64,000 nt of DNA from Primulina eburnea (taxonomy: Eukaryota > Streptophyta > Magnoliopsida > Lamiales > Gesneriaceae): NCBI RefSeq assembly GCF_022965805.1, contig NC_133108.1:38262051-38326050 (forward strand), written 5' to 3'. Positions 11,181-23,315 of this stretch are shown piece after piece; position 1 is the first letter of the stretch, and each line of letters opens with the position of its first letter. The translations under genes were made by a program, and so were the position numbers. Below the pieces are notes generated by a model that saw only the letters and a list, made by a program, of their open reading frames with translations, was not told the DNA's origin and did not search any database.

Positions 11181-11797
11181 ATAATATTTACGTGCTTAAA
11201 CTCTTTTCATAACTCCTACATCGACAAACAAATTTGTATTTCATCAAGAATTAGGTTATATTAAATCTTATACATTGGCATGGTAACATTGTTTACTTTT
11301 TGCTCTTGATTTATATCCATACATACATATGTATTATTGATTTTGAGCATATCATGACTAAATCATAAGAGAGGTATTACACATACAATATATAATATTT
11401 ATGTATTAATTATTAGTTATATGGTATATCCCGGTTGAAAGAAAAACGTCCAAATCAATTACTAATCATGGAGAATGAGGGAGATTTAGTGTAAATATTT
11501 AGTTTGAAAATTATTCTTAAATCGGTAATGTACATTATGTAAATGAAGAAAAAAATTGCATAACACGAAAAATGAAGTATATATCGAACACTGCATTTAT
11601 ATAAAAATATCGTCATATTAAATTATATATAACATTTTATTTGTTATGCTGACGCATCGCGTGTGTATAATTTACATAAAATTTGATTAATATTTTTAGT
11701 ATCAATGAATTTTTTATTTTGATTTAACAACAAAACAAAAGGAAAAAGAGAATTTAGTTGTACTAATCCGGTTAAACCTCTATTTTTTAAAAAATAT
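11181..11797. other. AT-rich intergenic DNA
   Basis: AT-rich sequence with long A and T runs. No coding region, RNA gene or repeat with recognisable ends was found. Confidence 0.5.
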
Positions 11798-11806
11798 TTT
11801 ACTTAT

Positions 11807-11986
11807 GAGTAGGTATCATGTGAGACCGTCTCACGGATCATAAACTGTGAGACGAGTCTCCTACCCATATTCACAATAAAAAGTAATACTCTTAGCATAA
11901 AAAGTAGTGTCTTTTCATGGGTGACCCAAATAAGAGATCCGTCTCACAAATACGACCCGTGAGACCGTCTCACACAAGTTTTTGCT
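11807..11986 (-). mobile_element. Fold-back MITE with 9-bp duplication (family FB, copy 1)
   Basis: The 180-bp element has ends GAGTAGGTATCATGTGAGAC and CTCACACAAGTTTTTGC, carries GTGAGACGGTCTCAC-type palindromes near each end and an AT-rich centre (ATTCACAATAAAAAGTAATA). The 9-bp repeat tttacttat flanks it exactly (11798-11806, 11987-11995). A 9-bp duplication is typical of Mutator-like elements. No coding capacity. Confidence 0.85.
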
Positions 11987-11995
11987 TTTACTTAT

Positions 11996-12703
11996 ATATA
12001 AATTTTATTATAGCCCTATATCATTTAAAAATCCTAAAATACCTCTATTCTACCATTTTCTTTATCTTAATTTGAGTTTGGTTTGACGTGTGAATTTTAT
12101 TTATCATAAATATGGTTAATTTACTATATTTATTAAAGTTATAAATATTTTTCATGAAATTTTTCACAATTTGATTTTATTTTGATAATATTTATTTGTA
12201 TTAGTAATAAATAGTACATTAATAAATTATGAAAGTTTAATATTTGGTGACTTTAATGTGATAGAAGTAAATTCATTAAATGATGATGATGAGAGCTATC
12301 ATTATTATTCTTGTTATTGTGTTCATCATTATATTTATTTTTTAAAAAAATATTATTATTTTTATTATTTATTTTATATTAAAAAAATTTAAAAGGAAGA
12401 AAAAGAGAGTTTGACTCTATCCCATTTTTTTTTATTATTTTGAACATGAATACACGACTTTATCCCATATTGTAAAAAAGGGAATTTTTTTACCATTTTT
12501 TTTTAAAAAAAAGCCAACTTATTTTATTTGACTACTAATTTTAGTGGAAGATTCAACATTCTATTTTTAGATTTTTTAATATATATTTATAAACTTTCAT
12601 ATTTTAATCATGAATTTTTTCATTTGTTTTTTTTTCATGTTTATGTAGAAAAGTAGACATGTCATATGAAGCCTTTCTAATTTCCCTAGGTTCAGATCAC
12701 TAA
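11996..12703. other. AT-rich intergenic DNA
   Basis: Very AT-rich with many homopolymer runs and ATT/TTA clusters (about 12280-12420). I see no gene or repeat with definable ends. Confidence 0.5.
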
Positions 12704-13718
12704 GATACTGTTTGGTATGCTGGATAAAAGTGGGATGAGAACAAATTTTTAATAATCCCATGTTTTTCTCAATTTTGTGGTAACTAACTATCATCTCATG
12801 GCCCGTGATACTATTACATATGACTACATATGGGTTAGATGAAAAATCACTCCAAGCTCAAGGGATGTGAGGTGGATTAACGTTATATCTCTGCAATTTG
12901 ACAAATATACCCTTCTCCTCAACAAAAGAAAACACTACTCCACGTGAGAGGCATTTGAAGCTACGGCCACTGGGTGAACATAGGAGAATGAGGTATCGGT
13001 TCAGAATTTAATTGTTCTTTTTTCTTGATATTTTTTCGCGATTTCTTTCCCTACAACTTTGTTGATGCTAACAGCTAGAACATTTTATTGGTTTCTAATA
13101 AGCATCAAACTTAATATCCTTTATTTTTTATGTTTTACATGTATATGTTTCTTTTATACTTGCAAATAACACCTCAAAAATATATTTTTGTCATTGTAAA
13201 AAAAATATTTTTGTTTTTTTATATATAAATTTTTATCCTTCATTTTTTTATTTTAGTGTGTTTCAGCTCATGCAAAAGACATCTAAAAAATTAGGAAAAG
13301 CTAAAAACGAACCAGTAGTTTTGTGAAAATCATGCATGTTTTAATCTGACAATTGGCATATAGATGGATTTTTATTTATTTAATATAATAATACTTAAAA
13401 ATAAATCGGTAATTTATTTTTAGAGGAAAAATTACCCAACACATTGATGATTTCAATTAGATCAAAATTTTTTGCTCATTTTTCAAAAAAAAAATTTCAT
13501 TCATAGGAACTGATATTTTTTATAAGCTTGTAATTTTGTGCAACTGACAATGGTATTTAAGAGATTATGTAATAATAAACACAATAATCCTACAAAATTA
13601 AAAACATACCAAACAACATATTATTCATCATTATATATTACTCATTCATATCTCATCATGTTTTTATAACACTTCTATTCATCCTTCATACATCTCATCC
13701 ATCATACCAAACGGTATC
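12704..13718. mobile_element. PIF/Harbinger-type non-autonomous element (1015 bp)
   Basis: The left end GATACTGTTTGGTATGCTGG and the complement of the right end, GATACCGTTTGGTATGATGG, form inverted repeats. The trinucleotide taa stands on both sides (12701-12703, 13719-13721), the target preference of PIF/Harbinger elements (Tourist class). The interior is AT-rich and non-coding. Confidence 0.8.
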
Positions 13719-14475
13719 TAAGTGTCTGCACCAAAATAGGACACAAAGCAAAAGAAGGGAGCAACGTCTATTGAGGATTAAATCAAGTATTAAGGACATA
13801 CTCAAACCGAGATCTCAGTGTTCAATTGGCATGCAATTTCTGAAAGAATTGTTGGTCAGCTCCGTCGTAAAAGCCAGAATTTATGGAACTATTGCCACCA
13901 AGTATATGTCTACTGACCTTGGAGACCAATCCTCGACTTGGAATAAAGCCCGTTCTCGCTGACACCGAAAGATTTCGTGTATGTTCTCTTCTCCCTGCAA
14001 GCTACAAGATTGCGGTCCTAGCTCATATATTACATCAGGAGAGCAATAATGCTTGGCTGTTTGGTATATCGAATGTTGGAAAAAATATTGTTCAATATGT
14101 TAACTAAAAAAATTCATATGAGATTGTTTAACTGGTATCATTTTAGAAAAATATCTGATTTGATCCGATTCAAGGAAAAATACTATAAATTAATTCAATC
14201 TTGTATATATAATAAATATCATAAAAATAAATATGCGGGTTTTTTTCAAAAAAAAAAAACTCGATAGTTTAAACTTTTAGCGGTCCGACACGTTTTAGGA
14301 GAGTTTTTTTTGACATACTAAATAAAAAAAAAAAGTGTTTTAAAACAGTCCGACACAGAGTTTTGCCTTATGGAGCCAAGCAACCCCTCTATCATCAGTA
14401 CCGTCACCGGTCGTACCATCACGCCTTTTCAATGTGCGAACGAATATTGTATATGTAAAACAAAATTGAGCTCCT

Positions 14476-14484
14476 AAACCCTAA
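14476..14484 (+). promoter_or_regulatory. Telo-box-like AAACCCTAA upstream of zinc-finger gene 1
   Basis: AAACCCTAA lies 54 bp before the predicted start codon at 14538. In plants this motif is common near the transcription start of genes for RNA metabolism and ribosome biogenesis. It would fit a nuclear RNA-binding zinc-finger protein but is weak evidence alone. Confidence 0.4.
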
Positions 14485-14537
14485 TTCGGAAAATTCCCCG
14501 TATTTCACATACTCGTCGACAGGATTGCTGAAGAACA

Positions 14538-17500
14538 ATGGACCCCAAATATAGCGGCAACAATCAACAAGAGACGCCCCGCATTCCTCATGCCATCTCA
14601 CCCAGTTACTATTTTTCAACAGAGCAAGCTCATGGATGTCCGTACACTCCCTCATTTCCTCTTATATTCGATTTATCTATTGGGTGTTATTTTTCTTCGT
14701 TTTTTTTATGTACCCATTTAGAATACATGTACGGTGTATGAGTTTCTTTGCACGTTATGTCCTTCCAGAGGATGATTGAGTTGTTTGAAATTTGATTTGT
14801 GGGGATGCATTTTTTAGTTTGATATATTGTAAGTACTTTGTTTGTTGAGGCTTTTTTACAGCTGGAGGAACAATTCTCTATGTTTCATGTAAATTAGCTT
14901 GTTTTGGAATTTGTCATGTAACTTTCGAATGTTTGGCTTTCATTCAGTATCATGGATTTTTTTTTTTGTTTTGTGTTTTTTCTGTCAGCCGCTATATAAA
15001 CTTTCGAATATTGTTTATTTGACGTTTTTATTTAGATTTATTTTAATACGTGTATTACATGTTAATTCTCATTACAGAAGCTACCTAGCTATGTAGGTGA
15101 ACATAAACGTCATAAGTCATGTAGGAGAATATTGATGCCAAATGAGCAATATTTATAGATTGTGTAGTTCGGGGGCAAAAATAAACCTAAAACAAAAATA
15201 AAATCAAGATAACAGAGGTAAACAAAACATTGACAAGTTATAGGACTAAAACCCGAAACAAGCCAACTTACAAGAATAAAATTGCAGTTTTCTCGTTTTT
15301 GATACTAACATTGAATTGATCATCTGTTGGACCCACATATCTTTATTTTGAATTCAGATATCAATTGAAGATGTTATATTAAAATAAAAGATAAATGTTA
15401 CTCCAGGTATAAAATAGACCCGTACTTTGTCTTTTCACGGATTAGGACCCTCTGCTGTGGCTGAAAACGCACTTTTTACACGAGATGATCAGTTGATCAT
15501 TTGATAGACCTCACATAATGTTAGATAAATTTGAAATTTTACACGAGATGATCAGTTGATCATCTGATGGACCTCACAAATTTGAAAAATTATCAGACGA
15601 AAGTTGGTGATGTGTTTTCAGCCACAGCAGAGGATCTAAATCCGTCTTTTCACTTGGTAACTTTACCGTGAAAAACTGTTTTATTGGAAGTACTGGTTTT
15701 GTTATGGGATGTCACATTAACTTTTTGTATTTTATTAGTAGTTTTGTAGTTTCCCTATTTTGATAAAAATAAAAATTGATATTAATACATGATGCATGAA
15801 ATTCCACTTCCGATGGGTTAGTTTTGACTATTTCATGTTGTTTCAGCTGGGCGTATGGACCCAGAATTTTGGCGGCTTCAACATGGATACAACCGAAACA
15901 ACTATCCCCATAATCTCCATCAACATCACCCTCAGGACATGCAAGAGGTAATTCGAAGGGAAATTGAAAAGGAAAGGATTAGGGAGGAAATAATCATGTC
16001 AGAGATTGTGAGAAGACGTGTTCTGGAAGCGGAGGTGAGGAGGGAGTTGATGATGGAGAGGGAAATGGCTATGCGGAGAGGCAGCGATGGGATTCCATAT
16101 GGTTCATCACCAGTAATGAGGTTGGAATCTCCAATGCGGTCTTCACTTTTGGGGACAAGAGCAGAAGGATGGTCTGCAGAGGAAAGACTTGGCATGTCAC
16201 TTGATGATAAGGAAAAGCAGATAGAGAGGCTTGAAAATGGAGGATTGGATGCTTCGCCCTTTCAGAGGACTGCTGACCTGAGGATTTCAGAGGTTAAGCC
16301 TGCATCAGAGGGTAACAACGAAAAAGAAAGAATTCTTTTGCTGGTTAGTAAATCCATCTGTCTTTTGTGTGCGAGTGTCTAGGAGCTAAATTTTGTGACG
16401 ACCCTGATAATGTGAACCGGCAGTCGGTTTTAAGTATGTAAAGGGTCATTTTAGGTATTCACATGTTGGTATTTGAATTTTCTGGCGCATTTTGTTCACA
16501 GAATGTTAATCGAAGCTTTTTTCCTTGATAAAGTTGGATCGCTGGATCAAGTAGTAGCAAATATTGGGGAAGAATATCAAGCAGACATCTTCGAACCATC
16601 TGGTTTACTACAGTAATAAGGACAGTCAAAGTGATAATCCATAGGTGTTTTAGGTGCATCGAGGAATGCAAATAACATGAATGTGGTTTGCATTCCTCGA
16701 GATTATTGGAAGAAGGTTACGTGTGAGAAACTTACACACTATATGATGACCCTCTTGGCTATTTGGTACTTGTAAGTAGATGCATGCCGAATGGTATTTG
16801 TAATTTTTGTGGTGATTTACGGGCAAATCATTTTTAAAATTTGCCAAAACGTATGGCAAATAAGAACTAGGATATGGCATTTACTGTTGTTTCAGCAGGC
16901 TCATTTCTTATATTGTGAATGTAAATGAATGGGGTGATTGAAGTAGTAATTGTCTCTATTTTACCTAAGTTCTTTCAACTAGTCTAGTGTATGAAAGTTA
17001 GACACAACATATATATCATTGTCAACAATCAGGATATGAATGCAACACATGATGCCATCTGAGTTTTGTATGGAACAAACCACGAACCATCATTGAAGTT
17101 GCCTAAAATGAGATGTGGGAGAAAGAATGTATGGGGTGCAGTCTTTGATCAAAACTGAGTGACCCGGGAAGTATTAATTATAGGAGCGCTTCTACCTAAC
17201 ATTGCAGTGTCCGTGTTCTATTAACGAATTTGCTCATTAAAAGTATAGACTTTTCTTTTTTCTTTTATTTTTTGCATTGTTGGTTTCTGTTTCTTCCTCA
17301 ACTATACGTTTGGTCCTGCTCAGGTATTTGTTTATATGATTATAAACCAATACCTACTTTTTTTGGTTTCTTTGCTTGAATTTTTGTTCTTCTCCCCTTC
17401 CTGAATTGATGATAACAACATAGTGAATGGCCCCCTTCATTTTCTTTTCTTCTTTTCCTGGTCATAATTATTTGTGCCGCTTAGATGTGGGAAAGGTGAA

Positions 17501-18613
17501 AAAATTAAGTGATTCATTAGAAAGATTATCCCATTTCTTATTCTTCCCCACATTCACCTTTCCTACAATGACTATGATAACATTATGGGTTTTGTTTGGA
17601 TCTTGTAGACGAGGCCAGATGAAAATGTATCTGGCTCTAAAAGGAAGGCCGTAACACCACCTGAAGAGCTTCGTGCTGATATTATTGCAAATAAGAAATA
17701 TAAAGAGAAGTGGAGTTGTGCCCTTTGCCAAGTTAGTGCCACCAGTGAAAAGGCTCTGGAAGGTCATGTGCTTGGAAAGAAACACAAGTCAAAAGAGGCT
17801 GCATTGAAAGCTCATAGGGGTGGGAAAAACTATAGCATCGGACTTTATCCCAGTGAAGCTACCAAGTCAAATCCTGTTGTTGGGTCCATTGATCCAGGGG
17901 AAGAGGAAGGGGTGAAACATAAAGCTCAATCTTTGTTATCTGAGAAGGCGGGGGAGGCATCGTCGAAGAAAGATGATTTGCCATTGTTAGAAAACTCGAA
18001 ATCAGAACATTTGAAGAGAACTCAATCAGAAGTGATTCGAAAAGTTAAAAACGATGAGGATGATCCAAAGAAGAAGGGTTATAAGTTTTGGTGCGAGATA
18101 TGTCAGGTAGGGACTTTATCTGGCAAAGTCATGAACTGCCATAAAAAGGGAAAGAAACATATCAGCAGATTGAGAAGTTGTGTACGAAATGGTGGAGCTG
18201 GCTCAGTCAACCAAAAGAAGAGTGCTACAATTTCTGATTGTGCTATTTGTGTGGAAGAACCTTCTGAAAATGGAAAAAACGTAAATTCAGAAAAGTTCAA
18301 CCAGGCGTTGGATCAAGCTAGTTCAGAGGATCACGTGCTGTTAGATGAAATCAATATTCACAGAGAACAAGAAGGAGAAACCTTGAATTCTGACGATATT
18401 ATTAAGGCTTTGGATGAAAAGAGGTCCAAAGGTCACCCATTTTTGGATGCAGTTGAGCAGGAAGATCACAAGCAAGTAGGCATAATCAAAGAAGAAACCG
18501 GAGATATAAATATCGCCAAGCCAGAAGGTGGCTCAAAAAATGATGAAGATGAGCCCGGAGACCAAGAACAAACTATTTGTTTGATGAGATCAATCGCAAA
18601 GCCTCAAGTCTAA
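14538..18613 (+). CDS. U1/matrin-type C2H2 zinc-finger protein, tandem copy 1
   Basis: My model has three exons: 14538-14637, 15847-16343 and 17609-18613, all with GT-AG borders and matching phases, giving 533 aa. The protein starts MDPKY. A long charged alpha-helical region (about residues 60-115, RREIEKERIREEIIMSEIVR) is followed by a spacer. The first zinc finger (W234, C-x2-C ... H-x5-H, with HVLGKKHKSK) and a second at about W360 (CEIC ... HKKGKKH) are of the U1/matrin/ZnF-met type, which binds RNA or pairs with RNA-binding proteins; a nuclear role in RNA metabolism is inferred. The C-terminal 170 residues are acidic and Glu/Lys-rich. An in-frame ATG at 15855 (MDPEFW) could serve as an alternative start. 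Gene 2 (23316-25949) is its tandem duplicate with the same three-exon structure. Confidence 0.85.
15439..15644. mobile_element. MULE-type MITE inside intron 1 of zinc-finger gene 1
   Basis: Inverted ends of about 30 bp (GGATTAGGACCCTCTGCTGT and, on the complement, GGATTTAGATCCTCTGCTGT) enclose 206 bp. The 10-bp sequence gtcttttcac flanks it perfectly (15429-15438, 15645-15654), as expected for Mutator-like insertion. Inside are two direct copies of ACACGAGATGATCAGTTGAT (15479 and about 15541). It partly explains why intron 1 is 1209 bp here but 395 bp in gene 2. Confidence 0.9.
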
Positions 18614-19206
18614 GAATATGAATGTTCTAGTGTTTGAAACGTTTATCTGCAGTGACTTTCCTGTTGCTTTCTCATCTTATTCTCTCAAAATGGTTAATGG
18701 CTTTTTACATTTTGGCGTGTTTGATGAAACCTCTAGACATCCTTGTGAGTTTAATGTCCTCAAATTCGAGCAATTAAGATTATTTGTAAATGTCCATTTT
18801 TATTTTTATTTTTGAATTATGTTTTTCATTTGCTTGTTGGCGTTTATTGGATGCTATGGTTTATTCAACAGTTTGAGATTATAATTCTTAATTCAAATTT
18901 AGCATTAAAATAAGTATGCGACAGATCAAAAAAGAAGAGACAAATCCCAGAAATCACAGCTAAAAGTTTCTCCTCCTTGCAACAGATGATCTTCCTCTCC
19001 CAGGTCCTAGCCTCCAACTTACTTGCAAAAGTCCCTTCAGTGATGAATTTGGGTTGCTATCTTCATATTATTTTTCTTTAAAAAACCTTTGAAATCTTGA
19101 TTTTCCATAATTTTCCTGATTTTCAACACTCTCGTTATGGGTCCGTCTAGCCGTGGGTTGGGCGATATCAATCCTTTAGATTTTCTTCAACCCACGGCCA
19201 GAGGCA
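18614..19206. other. 3' flank of zinc-finger gene 1
   Basis: Probable 3' UTR and flank. A stretch at about 18895-18985 (AGTATGCGACAGATCAAAAA, CAAATCCCAGAAATCACAGC) is repeated with changes after gene 2 at about 26097-26175, so the duplicated unit reached beyond the coding region. Confidence 0.6.
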
Positions 19207-19214
19207 CTCACATA

Positions 19215-19706
19215 TAGGGATGAATGGGGCGGAGCGGGGGCGGGTTTGCCATCCCCGTCCCCGAATTCCATCCCCACCCTTCATGCCCGTCCAGATCCCC
19301 GTTTTTTCGGGTTCAGAGGATCTCCAAACCGAAACTTCGGGGATCAACTTCCCATCCCCGTTCTCATACTCGTTTCAAAAATATTAATATGGCAAGACGA
19401 CGACGGATTCAGAGATTTTGTCAAACCAAAACTTATTATTATCTATTATTATTAGTGATAATATTAACATTAATATTAATATCAATATTAATAATAATAA
19501 CATTATTAATATTTTAAAAATAATATTATTATTATATTATTGATACTACTAATACTATTATTTTATTATTGATATTATTTTCGCAGCGGGTTTGGGGATG
19601 AGGATAATAATCTCATACCCGTCCCGAATCCGAATCTTAAACCGAAAAAATCGAGATTTCTCATCCTCATTTCAGGTGTTTCCCACGGAGAAAGTTACCA
19701 TCCCTA
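19215..19706. mobile_element. hAT-type MITE (492 bp)
   Basis: It starts TAGGGATGAATGGGGCGG and ends GTTACCATCCCTA, flanked by the exact 8-bp duplication ctcacata (19207-19214, 19707-19714). The interior contains several CCCCGTTCTC/GGGGATGAGG words able to pair and a TTATTA-rich centre. The 97- and 69-codon open frames here are products of this repeat. Confidence 0.85.
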
Positions 19707-19714
19707 CTCACATA

Positions 19715-20069
19715 TGGGTTCTCTTGTGCTTTCCACTGCAACCCACTAATCACCCAAACCCTCCTGTTAAGACGAAGAATAGGACTACGTGCACAAAGTT
19801 TCTCCTATTGACTACACATAATTTATTATTAAAAATCAAATGAATTTATATGATTATTATTTATACTTTTGGTCAAAAAAATATCCATTAATATACACAT
19901 CTTCGTGTTACTAAATTTTCTCAAGGGCATCTTGCATTGAATAATACTTTATCTTGACGTATGACACTGTATACGACATCACCACATCGATGTGTAGACC
20001 AAAAAACACTAAGAAATTTACTTATTTAAACCCAAGTTAGAAATGTATTTTCAAAAATGATCTTTATTG
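19715..20069. other. Short intergenic stretch between two hAT MITEs
   Basis: AT-rich sequence without a gene or recognisable repeat. Confidence 0.5.
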
Positions 20070-20077
20070 GATTTTAT

Positions 20078-20834
20078 TAGGGATGTCAATGAGTTCGGAT
20101 TTTACCTAGACCCGCAATGAACCCGTGTATATCGGGTGGGTTTGGGCATACTAAATAGGTTATGGGGTGGGTATCGGGTCCAATTTTTCAGACCCGTCCT
20201 GATATGGGGTGGGTCATGGGTACTATAATACCCGCCCCATATATGTGGATATAAATATTTTAGGGTTTTAGTTTTATTAATTTTCATTTTTTTAGTAGCT
20301 CACCTCAACCATAACGATCTTGACTATTCTTATGTCAACTGTTGCATTTAAATATGCTTTTAGCAATAGTGGAAGAATAGTTGGTCATCATCTTAGTAGA
20401 CTTAAATATTGACTACTCGCTGATTTTATATTGATCTATTTAAATTATGTTATGACTTATTTTTGGGGATGTCAAGAATTTTTTGGAGAGCCAGTAACTC
20501 TTTTTTTTTTTATGTAATTCTTTATGTCGTGAAAATATTTTGTTTGTTACTGTTAAGTGTGGTCGAAGACATAAATTAATTTTCCACAATGTTGTATTTA
20601 GAGGCTTATCTGTTTCATAATTCAGTCATATGAGAAGAAATATTATTTTTTATTTTAAAAAATTTGGGTCTCACGGGTCTCATGGGTCTACCCGACCTCG
20701 TTTCGTATTCGAGGTGGGGTGGGTCCGAAATATATTTAACCAGGGTGGGGCAGATAATGAGTCAAAGTTTTTTTCATGGGGAGGGTCTTGGGTTTAGCCA
20801 AACCCACCGCATACCCGCCCCATTGACATCTCTG
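20078..20834. mobile_element. hAT-type non-autonomous element (757 bp)
   Basis: Terminal repeats TAGGGATGTCAATG and, on the complement, CAGAGATGTCAATG, with the 8-bp duplication gattttat on both sides (20070-20077, 20835-20842). Near each end are GC-rich complementary words (GGGTGGGTTTGGGC; AACCCACCGCATACCCGCCC) that could fold back. The centre is AT-rich. No transposase fragment is visible. Confidence 0.85.
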
Positions 20835-20842
20835 GATTTTAT

Positions 20843-21212
20843 ACAATTTTAAGATCTTAAAATACCCTTTTCTGATTGTGCTTTTATCGCACTCCACCAC
20901 TTTGATGTTAAAATAATGATTCCGGATATATTAATTTTCTATTTCTTTTATTTTTAAGTAATAACATTAATAAATCAATAATTCATAAGAAATAATTAAT
21001 TAGACTATTATTATTAGAAATTAATTAACATTAAGAATATTCGTGATCAAAATAATATGATAATAGAAACATATCGATTTATAATAAAAACTAAATATTA
21101 ATAAAACTAAGTATAATAATAATAATAACAAAAGAAATTATCGAAACCAGGGTGGAACAAATTTCTAATAAAACAAAACAACCGACTAAACTTAATCATA
21201 TATGGTTTTTTT

Positions 21213-21264
<52 letters not shown>

Positions 21265-22532
21265 TTTATTTTTTAAATTTTGATTATTTTTTATATTAAA
21301 TCGAATAAACTGATTTTTTTAATAAAATTTTCCGACATGATTCTGGCCATCTGGTGAAAATTTCGTATTTTTCAAATATGTTGATGATTTAATATGGATT
21401 TTTTAAACTTAGAACCATGTCTGTTGGGATACAAGTCGATACAAAACTGATTTCAAAATATAGAAGTACTACCCACATGATAGAATCAAGGACTTAAATT
21501 TAGCCACACATACACAGGGTCCACTAATTTTTTTAAAATCACATATGTGTGTGAATCTTGTTCATCCAAATCATGTTGAAGCAGTATCCCTTTAAGTAGC
21601 ATCGACTTAACCCTTTATCTAAGACATAATTTAATATTGTCATTATTAAATTGTTTTAGGAATATTCGAACAACTGATTACTGTCATTCTCCTCGATTAT
21701 AGCTCAATTGGCTCTTGACTTAAAATCTTTAATAAATGTTTTATCAACTACTGCTATATTCATATTTATTGAATCATTTTGTGCATTTGATAATGTATTA
21801 GTCATATTGTACTATATATTTGATTCAGCTATTTACTGAATGAATAAAAGAATGAATGATTGGAACTTTGGACACATGACAATCATTGTATCGGGTTGTT
21901 AATCCGCTATACAACTCAACTTCAGTTCGGAAAAGCAAGTCCAATGAGCAACGGTGTGTCCAATCATTGTATCGAGTTGTTAATCCACTAGGCAACGCAA
22001 CTTTAGTAGTCCAATTAACAACGGGTTTAAAACTCAGGTGTATAGTTCATCCGAAGAACACGACTCCAGTTCATAAATATGAGTTCACTTTAGCTTGTAA
22101 ATGATCGATTGTACAAATTATTTATTGAATACGTGGGGAAAAGTGCTTCATCGAATAGTCCACGATATTCAATTAGAATTCTATCATTATATTATATTTG
22201 ACATGATATTTCATAACGATACGTTATCGTTGTTACATGTCACGATTTATATCATATCGAATTAATGCACTGATATGTTAACGTTTAACTTATTATAAAT
22301 ATATAAGATCATATTATTATCTCAACATGTGCTCAACGACTTAACATATATTTCTTTTTCATTTATTATTAATTTCATATTTGGAAATTAAATAGTCATT
22401 GTCCAAGGAAACAAGGTGCTCTACCTTTCGTGAGTGATGGGAAAGTCGTGTAATTGCTTTTGGATTGTATTTTTGGAAAAGTAAAGCAATATAAACACTT
22501 TCTTTTCGTTACAAGTTAAATGATTATTTTAA
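20843..22532. repeat. AT-rich intergenic DNA with a TA microsatellite and a short tandem repeat
   Basis: A (TA)n run occupies about 21215-21262. From about 21880 to 22025 a unit of roughly 78-80 bp is repeated about twice (anchor CAATCATTGTATCGRGTTGT at about 21880 and 21961). The 72-codon open frame at 21886 is a by-product of this repeat. Otherwise there is no gene. Confidence 0.55.
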
Positions 22533-22710
22533 GTGTGTCTCATGTGACCGTCTCACGGATACTAATATGTGAGACGGGTCAACCCTACACATATTCACAA
22601 TATAAACTAATACTCTTAGCATAAAAAAATTATATTTTTTATGGATTACCCAAATAAGATATTTGTCTCACAAATTCGACCCGTGAAACCGTCTCACACA
22701 AATTTTTGCC
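22533..22710 (-). mobile_element. Fold-back MITE (family FB, copy 2)
   Basis: Same structure as copy 1: GTCTCATGTGACCGTCTCAC at the left, CGTCTCACACAAATTTTTGC at the right. Flanking 9-mers ttattttaa and ttattttga agree at 8 of 9 positions, consistent with an aged 9-bp duplication. Confidence 0.75.
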
Positions 22711-23176
22711 TTATTTTGATGTAAATTGTGTTATATATTGTCTGATATATTTTCGAACAGTCAAGAAGATCTTATGAAAATGCTCTCCGTTCCTGGTTCT
22801 CCTGTAGCTGGAACCACAAGAATCCTTAGTTAGAATGGGATTCCAACTCAACACTTTTGAGTGAGATTTTGAGAAGAGTTGCTCTTTGGAGAGCACAGTA
22901 CGATAAAAGTTGTAAGTTGTGTTCGGGGGGAGTTATTGTCTATCGTTGGCCTCTATGATAGAATCAATCGGGGGCATGAGAGACATATATCCGTTGTGGT
23001 ATCGGATAAGAGAAATTTTTAACTAAAAAATAATAATAATAAGAAAAAGTAAAAAAGAAAATTTTTAGAGAGGGGAAACGTATCATATGTAATACATTAA
23101 CAAAAGAAGATAGTAAAGTAAATTGGTTTAAAGGAGAAAATGAAATTAAATATAATTAAAGACTACTTTAATGGAA

Positions 23177-23315
23177 CTCACGCGTTTCATGATGCGCGTG
23201 TACTTCGTAATCTCCTTTTCCCTCTCGAATAAGAAAATTAATTTTTTCTCAAGACGCTCACAAACCAAACATCCAAAGTCTCCTCGTCAACGGGGATTGC
23301 TGAAGAATTATCGGC
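23177..23315 (+). promoter_or_regulatory. 5' leader of zinc-finger gene 2, duplicated elsewhere
   Basis: This stretch includes CTTTTCCCTCTCGAATAAGA and CACAAACCAAACATCCAAAG. A second, diverged copy lies at 28322-28437. The last part (CTCGTCAACGGGGATTGCTG, then AAGAA) also matches the leader of gene 1 (about 14510-14534, CTCGTCGACAGGATTGCTGA). It is therefore probably the transcribed leader or core promoter. No clear TATA box was seen. Confidence 0.55.

Noticed and set aside
19224..19517. 97-codon frame MGRSGGGFAIP...
   Set aside because: Entirely inside the hAT MITE at 19215-19706 and ending in a low-complexity Leu/Ile run.
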